Shown: piece by piece, positions 52,002-61,157 of the stretch
Numbering within the stretch: the first letter of the stretch is position 1
Layout: the number at the start of each line of letters is the position of its first letter
Source of the DNA: RH2-MAG17b sp050745265
GTDB lineage: Bacteria > Acidobacteriota > Terriglobia > UBA7540
Reading direction: 5' to 3'
DNA length: 64,000 nucleotides
Assembly: GCA_050745265.1 (NCBI GenBank)
Contig: JBOGKE010000151.1
Location: 1 to 64,000, forward strand
Translations under genes and position numbers: made by a program
The notes under the pieces: model-generated
The model's input: the letters and a program-made list of their open reading frames with translations, nothing else
The model's database searches: none
What the model was told of the DNA's origin: nothing

Positions 52002-55000
52002 TTAAAACCGAAACCGCAGCGACAGCGTCACGGTGCGCATGGAGCCCACGCCGCTAATCCGGCCAAACGTGTTGCTGTTGATTACCGTCGAGAGGCTCGT
52101 AAAGTTCACGATGTTGAAGGTGTTGTTGGTCGCCACCCGGAGGTTCAACCTCATGTTCCTTTCGCGCGAAATCGTGATGTCGCGGTCGAGGCCGATGTTG
52201 AAGTTGAGCGAAGGAAGTCCGGGAATGGTGTTTCTCCCGGCGTTCCCGAACTCGCCTGCGGGCGGAACGGCGAACGCGGCCGTGTTGAAGTAGTCGAGGG
52301 TGGAGCGCTGGGACTCTCCCAGCGTCACCGGCAGCCCCGTAGCGTCGGCCCGCAGCCCGCCAAACGGAGCAAGGCCGTTCACATTGTTGCTGGCGTTGCC
52401 GGCCACGAACGCGGTGTAAGGATTACCGGAGCTGTACGACGTGATATCGCTCAGCGACCAATTTCCGAGAACGCGAGCGAGCGGGCCTCCGTGATTCAGG
52501 AACGGCTCGCGGTCGCCAAACGGCAACTGGTACCGCGAAAAGGCTCGCAGCTCGTGCGTCGGGTTGAAGCCCGAGAGGGCCCATTCCGCTGCCAGATTAA
52601 AAGGATTTTGCACCGGGGGCAACGGGCTCACGGCGGCGACGATTGCCGAGCCGGCGCTTCCACCGCCGAATCGGAAAAACCCGCCCGAGCTCGCTCTTCC
52701 GCCTACGCTCGACGCGTTATCTTCAGCCTTGGAGTAGGTGTAATTCAGGAAAAACGAAAAGTTCCGGCGCGAGAAGTGGCGCAAGGTGATGCGCAGGCCG
52801 TTGTAAAGCGACGACGCGCCCGACGTGTCGTATTCAAATGGCAGCGCGTTCGTGACCAGCACCTGGCCCGTGCCGGTGACGGCGATATTCGGCGCTATCA
52901 GCAGGTTCAGATGCGTGCCGCGCGTGCCGATGTACGCCGCCGACAAGACATAGCTCTGGCTGAGGTCCTGCTCGAGCATCACATTCCAGCTCTGGGCGTA
53001 AGGCGTGAGGAAGTTCGGATCCACCGCGAACGTGTTGCGCACCGTGCTCGAGCTGAGCGCGGGAAAGCCGTTTTGCAGCGTGAGGACCTGAGCCGGATTC
53101 GTCACCAGGATGCTCGTGGTGGCGAACGGCGCCTGATTCACCAGATCCTGCACCAGGCTCTGATAAACCGACTCATCATAGAAAATACCGTAGCCCGCGC
53201 GCACGACGAGACTGTGCGTAATCCAGGGGCGGTAGGCAATGCCGACCCGCGGCGTTACGTTGTAGGGGTGGCCGTGGAGCAGCGAGGCGGGCAAGTTTCC
53301 CGGGTTCCGACCCGTCACCACGCCGGCCGTCGAGAAACCCGGGCCGAGCGTGAGATCGGAAAGGTGCCCGTATTTTTCGGTGAACGGCGCCGCGTATTCC
53401 CAGCGGCCGCCGAGATCGAGCGTCAGGTGGTTCGTGGTTCGCCAGTCGTCGTTTCCGTAAAGACTGTAGCGGGACGAGCGCAGATAATTGGCGGGAATAC
53501 CGAATTGTTCCGAAGTCGTTTGCGGCAGCCCCAGCAGAAAATCGGCGAAGTCGTAGCCGCTGCCCGCCACCGGAGCTCCCTGCGCAGTGAAGTTGCTCGT
53601 GCTGTAGCCGGTGAACGAAAACGTGCCCTCCGCGCTCGGGTTGGTCAGGCTGTTCAACTGGATCTTCGAGATCTCGCCGCCGATCTGAAAATTGTGCTTG
53701 CCGAGGTTGTAGAAGAGGAAATCGTCAAAACGGAACGTCTGATCGCGCGTGAGGGACGGGTTCGCGTCGCTCAGCCCGCTGAAATTCGTGAAGCCAATCG
53801 AAGGAAGGCCCCAGTCGAGCGGGTCGGCGGAAACTCCCTGGATGCCGAGCGCGCCCGCGATGTTCTGATTGAGCGCAAACGGATTCGTGGTGAAATTCCG
53901 CGAGCGGTTGAAATTGAACGCCGCGTTGTTGATCATCCGCGGGCCGAAGTTGTGCGTTTCGGTGACGCTCAGGTTTTGCCGGCGCGTGGTCGTGGTGGAC
54001 GTAATGTCCTGATATCCCGTCACGCCATTCGCGTGCGACGAATCGTAAAAATACATGACGGCCAGGTTGTCTTTGTTCGAAATCTGGTGGTCAATGCGGC
54101 CCATGATCATCTGGCTCTGGGTCGGCAGCGAGAGCTGCACGTGATAGTTCTGCACCTGGCCGGGCAAGTTGGGCGGCGGAACGTATTTCAAAAGGCCGAG
54201 CGAAGCCGAGTTGAGCATCGCGGACGGAATCACGTTGTTGGGAAATGGCGTTCGCGGGCCTAACCCCGCGGAGGGCTGATAGATCACGGGCATCGTTCCG
54301 GCGCCGGGGCCGGCGGTAATCAAGGTATTCGAAAAATCGCCCTGCCGCTCCGCCTGCGTGGGAACGGAGGCGAGAAGGTTCTCGGGCGTTGTCGCGCGGG
54401 TTGTATTGTAGTTGATAAAGAAGCTGGTTTTATTTCCCCCGTTGTAAATCTTCGGGATAATTAGTGGCCCGCCGACGTTGAATCCAACGCGCTCGTTATA
54501 AAACGGCTCTTTGGGTTGCGGAGGTGTATTGAGCGCGTATGGACGCGCGTCAAACGCGGCATTGGTGTAGCTGTCGAAGAAGTTTCCGCGCAGCCGGTTC
54601 ACGCCGGGCCGCCGCATGCCGCCGAAAAAGAACACTCGCCCGCCTCCGCCTTCGCCGCCAAAAGGCACTCCCGCTTGCCCGCCGGGACCGCCCGGGCCTC
54701 CGCCAAAAATGAATCGTCCGCGGCCCCCGCGCCGCATCGCGGGCGCGCTTGCATCTACGGTCTGGCCGGTGAGCACGAAGGAATTGCCCGCGCCGGCGGC
54801 GCCCCCGCCCGCCTCCGCCGCGCCGTTATCGCCTTGCTCTCCAGTTCCTTCGCCGCCCGCTGCTCCTGAAAAGCGCAATCCTGCCCCGGTCGCGCCGCCG
54901 CCCTCATCCGCTCCCGCCATGATGCTGCTCAGATCATTTCCGGCGCCCGAGTTCATAGCGCCCTGCGGGTTGAATTGACCGCGCGCGGCGCCGCCGCCCC

Positions 55001-55520
55001 GCTGGGCGTATTGACCCTGCTGAGCGCCTTGCCCGGCGCGGCTACGTGTTCCGGGTTGGCCGGGTCGGCTAGCGGTACTAGCCGAGTTGCCTTGCCCGGC
55101 GCCCGCCCGGCCGCGGCCGGAATTGCCGAAACCCGTCGGCTCACCCGGCTGCGCCAGCGCCAGCGTCGCGTCGAGGCTCGCGGGCTTGCCGGTCGTTACT
55201 TCGACCGGCCCGAGAAGGGAGGGCCGGAAACCCACCAACATCACGATCAGCCGGTACTGGCCTGGGGGAACATCGTTGAAAAGATAACTGCCCGCCGTGT
55301 CCGACCATGTCTCTTTGCGGGCGCGAGTCCGGATGTTGAAGAGAATCACCCTTGCCCCGGGCACGGCCACCTGGCCGGGTCCAACGATTTTTCCCGCAAT
55401 AGACCCGCCGGAGGAGGCCCGGGAAACTTGGGCGCGAATCAGCGGGCAAACGAAGAGCAGAATCACGCCGCACACGACTGCCAAGCACACGCTGATCCGC
55501 CGGCAACTTCTTTCGGTCAT
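52002..55520 (-). CDS. Giant Oar-like TonB-dependent receptor with Gly-rich insert
   Basis: About 1172 residues from ATG 55520, following AAAGGCTGG. A signal peptide (about 1-30) is followed by a CarboxypepD_reg domain (about 38-120; V-P-G-A-R-V-I-L-F-N, P-P-G-Q-Y-R-L-I-V). Residues about 125-310 are Gly/Ala/Gln-rich low complexity (A-G-Q-G-N-S-A, G-G-G-P-G-G-P-G-G-Q, F-F-F-G-G-M-R-R). Then follow a plug-like region and barrel (E-R-V-G-F-N-V-G-G-P-L-I-I-P-K, T-S-F-F-I-N-Y, F-R-F at the C-terminus). A normal plug signature is weak and the Gly-rich stretch stands where the plug should begin. Substrate unknown; usually large polymers or peptides for this group. Confidence 0.85.
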   Translation of the reverse strand: MTERSCRRISVCLAVVCGVILLFVCPLIRAQVSRASSGGSIAGKIVGPGQVAVPGARVILFNIRTRARKETWSDTAGSYLFNDVPPGQYRLIVMLVGFRPSLLGPVEVTTGKPASLDATLALAQPGEPTGFGNSGRGRAGAGQGNSASTASRPGQPGTRSRAGQGAQQGQYAQRGGGAARGQFNPQGAMNSGAGNDLSSIMAGADEGGGATGAGLRFSGAAGGEGTGEQGDNGAAEAGGGAAGAGNSFVLTGQTVDASAPAMRRGGRGRFIFGGGPGGPGGQAGVPFGGEGGGGRVFFFGGMRRPGVNRLRGNFFDSYTNAAFDARPYALNTPPQPKEPFYNERVGFNVGGPLIIPKIYNGGNKTSFFINYNTTRATTPENLLASVPTQAERQGDFSNTLITAGPGAGTMPVIYQPSAGLGPRTPFPNNVIPSAMLNSASLGLLKYVPPPNLPGQVQNYHVQLSLPTQSQMIMGRIDHQISNKDNLAVMYFYDSSHANGVTGYQDITSTTTTRRQNLSVTETHNFGPRMINNAAFNFNRSRNFTTNPFALNQNIAGALGIQGVSADPLDWGLPSIGFTNFSGLSDANPSLTRDQTFRFDDFLFYNLGKHNFQIGGEISKIQLNSLTNPSAEGTFSFTGYSTSNFTAQGAPVAGSGYDFADFLLGLPQTTSEQFGIPANYLRSSRYSLYGNDDWRTTNHLTLDLGGRWEYAAPFTEKYGHLSDLTLGPGFSTAGVVTGRNPGNLPASLLHGHPYNVTPRVGIAYRPWITHSLVVRAGYGIFYDESVYQSLVQDLVNQAPFATTSILVTNPAQVLTLQNGFPALSSSTVRNTFAVDPNFLTPYAQSWNVMLEQDLSQSYVLSAAYIGTRGTHLNLLIAPNIAVTGTGQVLVTNALPFEYDTSGASSLYNGLRITLRHFSRRNFSFFLNYTYSKAEDNASSVGGRASSGGFFRFGGGSAGSAIVAAVSPLPPVQNPFNLAAEWALSGFNPTHELRAFSRYQLPFGDREPFLNHGGPLARVLGNWSLSDITSYSSGNPYTAFVAGNASNNVNGLAPFGGLRADATGLPVTLGESQRSTLDYFNTAAFAVPPAGEFGNAGRNTIPGLPSLNFNIGLDRDITISRERNMRLNLRVATNNTFNIVNFTSLSTVINSNTFGRISGVGSMRTVTLSLRFRF

Positions 55521-55594
55521 TTTCCAGCCTTTATCTCGAAAATATCGTATCACGTGTGATGCGGCCGCCCTCGGGCTCTCCCGATCAACGTCCG

Positions 55595-55685
55595 GTAGCG
55601 CCGCCCTTCAGGGCCTGCCCTGAGCGCAGCGAACGGGGCGGCAAATGGAAGAAAACAGTCGTGCCGGCCTGAAGCCCGGCGCTAC
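55595..55685. repeat. GTAGCGCCG element with inverted ends
   Basis: Starts GTAGCGCCGCCCTTCAGGGC and ends GCCTGAAGCCCGGCGCTAC; the terminal GTAGCGCCG/CGGCGCTAC are inverted. Similar left ends occur at 4362, 15296 and 63303. It lies in the 536-bp gap 55521-56056 upstream of the acyl-CoA ligase. Confidence 0.75.
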
Positions 55686-55812
55686 AAATCGTGTTGTTAC
55701 GCAGCGTCCGAAGCCCCTAATCGGTTCAGTGCCGGCGCCGCAAAAGTTCCTCGAAATCGGGCCGCCCTCGTGTCGCGCGCTTGGTCAGGTTGCGGAAAAG
55801 AGGATCGGGAGC

Positions 55813-55892
55813 CTGTCATTCTGAGCGAAGCGAAGAATCTCGCGCTTTTTTCTACGCGAAAAGCAGATGCTTCGCTCAGCTCAGCATGACAG
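55813..55892. repeat. Inverted-repeat element (GTCATTCTGAG family, short)
   Basis: Starts CTGTCATTCTGAGCGAAGCG and ends GCTTCGCTCAGCTCAGCATG/ACAG. It is a short relative of the elements at 15585, 24979 and 49284, without the internal unit. Bases 55893-56041 show nothing else. Confidence 0.8.
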
Positions 55893-56041
55893 AATCGAAT
55901 TTTTCCGCAGCCTTTGCCGGCCCCGCTTAATGCTTACGACGAACCGCACTGGCGGAAGGTTTCAGCGGGACTAAAAAAATACCCCAGGCGGCGCGCGAAG
56001 TCACACCGGCCGCGGCGGTGGCGCCCGGCAACCGTATTCCT

Positions 56042-56047
56042 TATAAT
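56042..56047 (+). promoter_or_regulatory. -10 box immediately before the acyl-CoA ligase
   Basis: A consensus TATAAT ends 9 bases before the ATG at 56057, so transcription would start about 2-3 bases before or at the ATG. No clear -35 box or Shine-Dalgarno sequence is visible. Confidence 0.35.
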
Positions 56048-56056
56048 GTGGTCCGA

Positions 56057-57649
56057 ATGATTCTCCCGCTCACGCCCGTCCGTTTCATCCAGCGCGCGCG
56101 GTCGTTATGGGGCCGAAAGACGGGCGTGGTATGCGGCTCAAGCCGCTTCACTTACCAGGAATTCAGCGACCGCTGCGATCGGCTCTCGTCCGCGCTGCTC
56201 GGGCTCGGGGCCAAGCCCGGCGACCGGGTGGCGTATCTCAGCCAGAATTGCCACCGCCTGCTCGAAGCCTACTATGGCGTTCCCGCCGTCGGCGCCGTGC
56301 TGATGCCGCTGAATACCCGGCTTGCTCCGAGCGAACTGCTTTCGATCGTTGAGAACGCGGCCCCGCGCCTGCTGTTCTTCAGCTCGGAGCTCGCGGCGCA
56401 AGCGGAGGCTCTGGCGAGGCACGGCGCCGGAACGACTGCCGCAATCTGTCTCGACGGTCCCGCTCTGCCGTGGGCGTTCGGTAAGGACTACGATGCCTTG
56501 ATTCAATCCGAGGCGCCGGCCCAAATCGACTGGACCGCACTCGACGAAAACGCGACCGCGGAGATGTTCTATACCAGCGGCACGACGGCCGCGCCCAAAG
56601 GCGTGATGCTGACGCATCGCAACCTTTACCTGCACGCGCTCTCCGTGGCCCAGGCGCAAAAGCTCGGTGATGACGACGTGGGCACGTACGCCGTCCCGCT
56701 TTTTCACGTGAACTCTTGGGGCGCGCCGCACACGCTCACGCTGAGTGGAGCTCGCCACGTGATTCTGCCGAAGTGCGACGCGGCTTTGATGGCCGACCTC
56801 ATTGAGCGCGAGCGCATCACGCGGCTGCAGATGGTCCCGAGCATGGTGTCGACGCTGATTGCGCACCCGGATTTTGAACGGCACGATGTATCGAGTGTGC
56901 GAGAAGTGATGATTGGCGGCGCGCCGTCGAACATTGCCCTGATTCGCCGCGTTGAAGAGAAATTTCCCGGCGCGGTGGTCGCGGGCGGATACGGTCTCAC
57001 CGAAACGTCTCCGGTCGCGACCATCGCGTACATCAAGGACCATCTGACGCGGGATTCACCGGAGGCGGTGCTCCGCCGCAAAGCGTCAGCGGGCTACGTC
57101 ATCACCGGCACAGAAGCGATGATCGTCGATTCCAGCGGCCGCGCGTTGCCTGCGGACGGGGATACCGTGGGAGAGCTTCTGATCCGCAGCGACACGGTGA
57201 TGGCGGGCTATCGCAACGACCTTGACGAGACGATGAGCGTTCTCCGTGACGGATGGCTGCACACCGGCGATCTCGCCATAATCGACGACGAGGGCTACGT
57301 CCTGGTGGTTGACCGCCTCAAGGATATGGTGCTGAGCGGCGGCGAAAACATCGCAACGGCTGAGGTGGAGCGCGCTATCTCGGACCATCCGGATGTGCTC
57401 GAGTGCGCCGTGATTGCCGTGCCCGACGAGCGCTGGGGCGAGGTTCCCAAGGCTCTCATCACGCTACGCTCCGGTTCGCGCGCCACCGAGGACGACATCA
57501 TTCGCCACTGCCGCGCCTCGTTGGCTGGTTTCAAAGTCCCGAAGTCCGTGGAGTTCCGCGAGTCGCTCCCCAAAGGAGGCACGGGAAAAATCCTGAAGCG
57601 CCAGTTGCGCGAGCCTTACTGGGCAGGTCGCGAGCGCCAGGTCAACTGA
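56057..57649 (+). CDS. AMP-forming acyl-CoA synthetase
   Basis: About 530 residues from ATG 56057. It activates a carboxylic acid with ATP to an acyl-adenylate and then forms the CoA thioester. Motifs: Y-T-S-G-T-T-A-A-P-K-G-V (P-loop), G-G-Y-G-L-T-E-T (A5), G-W-L-H-T-G-D (A7), R-L-K-D-M-V-L-S-G-G-E-N-I (A8 hinge) and the catalytic lysine in P-K-G-G-T-G-K-I-L-K-R (A10). Medium- to long-chain fatty acid-type by overall pattern; substrate not fixed. murB begins two bases after the stop, so the two are likely co-transcribed, though functionally unrelated. Confidence 0.92.
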   Translation: MILPLTPVRFIQRARSLWGRKTGVVCGSSRFTYQEFSDRCDRLSSALLGLGAKPGDRVAYLSQNCHRLLEAYYGVPAVGAVLMPLNTRLAPSELLSIVENAAPRLLFFSSELAAQAEALARHGAGTTAAICLDGPALPWAFGKDYDALIQSEAPAQIDWTALDENATAEMFYTSGTTAAPKGVMLTHRNLYLHALSVAQAQKLGDDDVGTYAVPLFHVNSWGAPHTLTLSGARHVILPKCDAALMADLIERERITRLQMVPSMVSTLIAHPDFERHDVSSVREVMIGGAPSNIALIRRVEEKFPGAVVAGGYGLTETSPVATIAYIKDHLTRDSPEAVLRRKASAGYVITGTEAMIVDSSGRALPADGDTVGELLIRSDTVMAGYRNDLDETMSVLRDGWLHTGDLAIIDDEGYVLVVDRLKDMVLSGGENIATAEVERAISDHPDVLECAVIAVPDERWGEVPKALITLRSGSRATEDDIIRHCRASLAGFKVPKSVEFRESLPKGGTGKILKRQLREPYWAGRERQVN

Positions 57650-57651
57650 CC

Positions 57652-58764
57652 GTGCCTTCGATCCTCGAGAACGAGCCGCTCAAGCCTCACACGACATTCA
57701 AGATCGGCGGGCCCGCGCGTTACTTTGCGACGGTCGCTAATCCGCACGATCTTCGTGACGCCGCCGCATTCGCTTCGTCGCGGCGCATCCCGCTCTTTGT
57801 TCTCGGCGGCGGAAGCAATCTGCTCATCAGCGACGCGGGCCTGGACGCCCTCGTCGTGCATCCGGTGAGCCGGGGAATCACCGTTCGAGACCGAGACCAG
57901 CGCGACGGGAGTATCCTGTTGCGCACTGCCGCCGGTGAATCGTGGGACGGCGTGGTGGCCCACGCCGTGGGTCAAGGGTGGCGCGGCGTGGAGAATCTTT
58001 CCCACATTCCGGGACAGGCAGGCGCCGCACTGGTTCAGAACATCGGAGCTTACGGGCAGCAGTTGAGCGACGTGCTCGAAAGCGCCGAAGTCGCCGCGCT
58101 CGATACCGGAGCCGTCCGCGTGGTCGAAGCCCGAGAGTGCGGCCTGGGCTACCGGAGAAGCATTTTCAACACGTCGGATAAGAACCAGCGCCTGATCCTA
58201 GCGATCACTCTCCGCCTCGCCGAAAACGCGCCGTCGAATTTGAGCTACCCGGATCTCCGGCGCTGGTTCGGCGAACGCGGTGTTTCTGAGCCCTCAATCG
58301 CCGAAGTGCGCGAGGCCATCATCGCCATTCGCGACCGCAAGTTTCCCTATCCGCGGGAAGAGAAGGGCGGCAACGCGGGCTCGTTCTTTAAGAACCTTTC
58401 TCTCCATCCCGGCGAATATGAGTCGCTCGAGCCCCGGATCAACCATGAGTTCGGCGCGGCCGCGCGCGAGCGGTTGCGGGAAATACGCGCGCGCTCTACG
58501 GGCGCAGGAAGCATTCGGATCCCCACGGCATTTCTGATCGAGCTCTGCGGACTCAAGGGCTGCCGCGAGGGCGGCGCCGAAATCAACGAAACGCAGCCTT
58601 TGGTGATTCTGAATCAAGGCGGAGCGACGGCGCGAGACGTGCTTACGCTGGCGCAGCGCGTGCGCCGCGCGCTGTTCGCTCGCACGGCGATGCGAGTGGA
58701 GATCGAGCCGGAGCTGGCTGGCTTCACGCCCACCGAGCTTAGCCAATATCTGGCATTCGACTGA
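57652..58764 (+). CDS. murB: UDP-N-acetylenolpyruvoylglucosamine reductase MurB
   Basis: About 370 residues from GTG 57652, two bases after the acyl-CoA synthetase stop; a GTG start fits the T-T-F-K-I-G-G-P-A beginning of the family. FAD-dependent reduction of UDP-GlcNAc-enolpyruvate to UDP-MurNAc in peptidoglycan synthesis. Motifs: L-G-G-G-S-N-L-L-I-S (FAD), G-V-E-N-L-S-x-I-P-G, N-I-G-A-Y-G, G-Y-R-R-S-I-F, and the proton-donor serine in N-A-G-S-F-F-K-N. Length and blocks match the E. coli-type enzyme. No mur/fts neighbours are present, which is unusual but not rare. Confidence 0.95.
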   Translation: MPSILENEPLKPHTTFKIGGPARYFATVANPHDLRDAAAFASSRRIPLFVLGGGSNLLISDAGLDALVVHPVSRGITVRDRDQRDGSILLRTAAGESWDGVVAHAVGQGWRGVENLSHIPGQAGAALVQNIGAYGQQLSDVLESAEVAALDTGAVRVVEARECGLGYRRSIFNTSDKNQRLILAITLRLAENAPSNLSYPDLRRWFGERGVSEPSIAEVREAIIAIRDRKFPYPREEKGGNAGSFFKNLSLHPGEYESLEPRINHEFGAAARERLREIRARSTGAGSIRIPTAFLIELCGLKGCREGGAEINETQPLVILNQGGATARDVLTLAQRVRRALFARTAMRVEIEPELAGFTPTELSQYLAFD

Positions 58765-58793
58765 CCGGAGGCGGAACGGGGCGCCGCGCGCAA

Positions 58794-60920
58794 ATGTCGC
58801 ATCGAACATCATCCCAGCCCGTCAATTCCGGGAGCTTCAGCGGGGCGATCATCCGGCGGTTCGCGCTCGCGGGCTCCGTGATCGGGCTCTGTCTCGGCCT
58901 GCTCGAGGCGGGGCTCTTCTACTGGATTCCGCGCGCTTCCGGCCTCCTAAAGCCCGACACCACCTACGTGGTCTGGTTTCTCGCCGTTTTGGTGGACCTT
59001 ATCAGCGGCCTCGTGCTCGGGATCGTTTTCGGCTTCGCGGCCAGCGCTCTTGCCTTGGGGCCCTCGACGCGAAAGACGGGCGTCATGGTCTTAATCCCCG
59101 CCGCGCTCGGCTGGGGGATTGCGGGGGCGTACTTCGCGCGGCTGCTCACGTGGTTCGGCATCGGAGCGGGATCGGTCTTTCCGCGGCGGCTCGAGGCGCG
59201 AACCCCGGCTGAGTGGTTCGTCGCGGTTTTCGTCGCCTCTCTTATCGTTATGGTGCTGGCGCGGCGCGGAAAGGTCCTTACCGAAGCGGGCACGCCGCGG
59301 CATCATCTCGCCGGGCTCGCCTTGCTCATTGTTGCGGGCGCGGTGTCGATTGGCGGGATTGTCTTCTGCGCAACGCACCGGCCGTTTGGCGGCTCCGCCG
59401 AAACATCCGCCGCGGCGTCTCGATCCGCCGCATCATCTCGCGCGAACGTCGCCTTGATCGTGCTCGATACCGTGCGAGCCGACCATCTCTCCTGCTACGG
59501 CTACGCGCGTCCCACCACGCCAAATCTCGATCGACTCGCCGCGCGCGGCGTGCTCTTCGAAAACGCGGTCGCGCCCTCTTCCTGGACGCTGCCGTCCATT
59601 GTCTCGATTCTCACCGGCCTTGCGCCTCACCAGAGCGGCGCCGACTGGGGCCGGACGCTCGACGCCGCGCCGTGGACGCTCGCGCGGATTCTCGCTTCCA
59701 AGGGTTATGAGACGGCGGGTTTCAACGCGAACCCCTTCTACGGCCTCGCGGGCTGGCGTCTGAGCGAAGGCTTCAGCGTCTACGATGACGATGCGGCTGC
59801 GATACGCCATAACCTCGCGGTGACGTTCGTCGGCCAATCGCTTCTGCGGTGGCTCTACAACCGCCTGGTGCGCTACAACCAGTTTGACCACCGCGACGCC
59901 GGCGATCTCAACCGCGACATCCGGCGCTGGGCGCGGCGCCGCAATCCCTCGAAGCCGTACTTTCTGTTCGTCAATTACATGGATGCGCACCGGCCGTATC
60001 TTCCGCCCGCGCCTTTCGATCATCGCTTCGGACGCATTCCGCGAGGTTTGCTTGCGCGTCTGACCCAGCCCCTCAACAACGGCCACCCCCGCAAGCCTTA
60101 CACCTCGCGCGATCGCCGAGACCTCGTGGACGGCTACGATAACAGCTTGGCGTATCTCGACGTCGAAGTTGAGCGCTTGATCGACTTTCTGCGGCGCGCG
60201 CCCGGCGGCGATCACACGATTTTCATCGTGACGTCGGACCACGGCGAAGGGTTCGGCGAGCACGGCACGTACGACCACGGATGGAATCTCTACGGCGAGG
60301 TTTTGCGCGTGCCGTTGATCGTCGCGGGCGCGGGCGTTCCTTCAGGGCGGCGCGTGCCGGCGGTGGTTGCCAGCCGCGCAATCTTCTCGACCGTCCTCGA
60401 CTTAACTTTGGGCTTGGAAGGTCCGGCAGCAGCGGCGGCCCTCGGCAACTATTGGAAGCCCGGCGCGCCGGCCGATGCGTCGCGCGAGGCAGTGGTATCC
60501 GAGCTGAACATCTTCAGTCAAGGCGCCGACCCCGCCATGCTGAGCCTGACAACGGCCGAATGGCGCTTGATCCTGAGTTCCGGAGGCCGCGCGGAGCTTT
60601 ACCATTGGCCCGGCGATCCGCAAGAAGCGCGCAACCTCGCGGGAGACCCGAGCCTGCGCGATACGCTGGCGAAGATCGAGTCGGCGCTCGAGTCGCGCGT
60701 CGCGTATTCGCTGCTTCCGTGGCGGGACCTCGACTACCTTTCGCCGCTTAATCGAGGCCGTGAGACATTTGTTCAGGAGATCAGCCAAAAGCGCCTCAAA
60801 CTCGCGCCTGCCGGTATTCCGGTCGGAAGCGCTCAGGCGGTGTTCTCGGGGCAACCTCCCTCACAATTGGTTCATCCGCCACCCGAACAACGCGGGCTGC
60901 GAACCCTGCCTTACCACTAA
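58794..60920 (+). CDS. Membrane protein with sulfatase-type alkaline phosphatase-fold domain
   Basis: A 708-residue protein. The N-terminal 200 residues hold about five membrane helices (I-G-L-C-L-G-L-L-E, V-W-F-L-A-V-L-V-D-L, L-A-L-L-I-V-A-G). The outer domain is of the sulfatase/phosphodiesterase superfamily: V-A-L-I-V-L-D-T-V-R-A-D-H (metal site), A-P-S-S-W-T-L-P-S (nucleophile region; the classical C-x-P-S-R is absent, so a Thr or Ser nucleophile), F-V-N-Y-M-D-A-H, and T-S-D-H-G-E-G-F-G-E-H. The layout resembles lipid phosphoethanolamine or glycerophosphate transferases. Substrate unknown. The start ATG lies 29 bases after murB. Confidence 0.88.
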   Translation: MSHRTSSQPVNSGSFSGAIIRRFALAGSVIGLCLGLLEAGLFYWIPRASGLLKPDTTYVVWFLAVLVDLISGLVLGIVFGFAASALALGPSTRKTGVMVLIPAALGWGIAGAYFARLLTWFGIGAGSVFPRRLEARTPAEWFVAVFVASLIVMVLARRGKVLTEAGTPRHHLAGLALLIVAGAVSIGGIVFCATHRPFGGSAETSAAASRSAASSRANVALIVLDTVRADHLSCYGYARPTTPNLDRLAARGVLFENAVAPSSWTLPSIVSILTGLAPHQSGADWGRTLDAAPWTLARILASKGYETAGFNANPFYGLAGWRLSEGFSVYDDDAAAIRHNLAVTFVGQSLLRWLYNRLVRYNQFDHRDAGDLNRDIRRWARRRNPSKPYFLFVNYMDAHRPYLPPAPFDHRFGRIPRGLLARLTQPLNNGHPRKPYTSRDRRDLVDGYDNSLAYLDVEVERLIDFLRRAPGGDHTIFIVTSDHGEGFGEHGTYDHGWNLYGEVLRVPLIVAGAGVPSGRRVPAVVASRAIFSTVLDLTLGLEGPAAAAALGNYWKPGAPADASREAVVSELNIFSQGADPAMLSLTTAEWRLILSSGGRAELYHWPGDPQEARNLAGDPSLRDTLAKIESALESRVAYSLLPWRDLDYLSPLNRGRETFVQEISQKRLKLAPAGIPVGSAQAVFSGQPPSQLVHPPPEQRGLRTLPYH

Positions 60921-61157
60921 CCAGCGCCCGGCTTTAGAGCCTGTGTGAAAACGCCGGCCTTCGCGCTGTTTCCGGCGTTACCCTTGCCGGTCGCCTTGGG
61001 CAAAGCTTGCCCAGTTTCAAGGCGCGTCCAGCCGAAGTGGGCGCTGGGAAAGGCGTCCATGCCAAGTTAAATCGCTGCGGCTCAGCTTGTTGGGCAGACC
61101 TTGGGTTCGGGTAAGCGTATGGGCAGTGACATGCATAGGAGTCACCGGACGGAAGGT

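Noticed and set aside
51996..54263. 755-residue open frame on the plus strand
   Set aside because: It lies antisense to the giant TonB receptor, whose domains and signal are clear; the composition is high Arg/Ala, as expected from GC-rich reverse strand.
57403..57651. N-terminal extension of the murB frame
   Set aside because: Overlaps the acyl-CoA ligase in another frame; conserved MurB sequence starts after GTG 57652.
61000..61157. Sigma-54 or sigma-28 promoter for fliK
   Set aside because: No TGGCAC-N5-TTGC or GCCGATAA-like box could be found by eye in the 237-bp leader.
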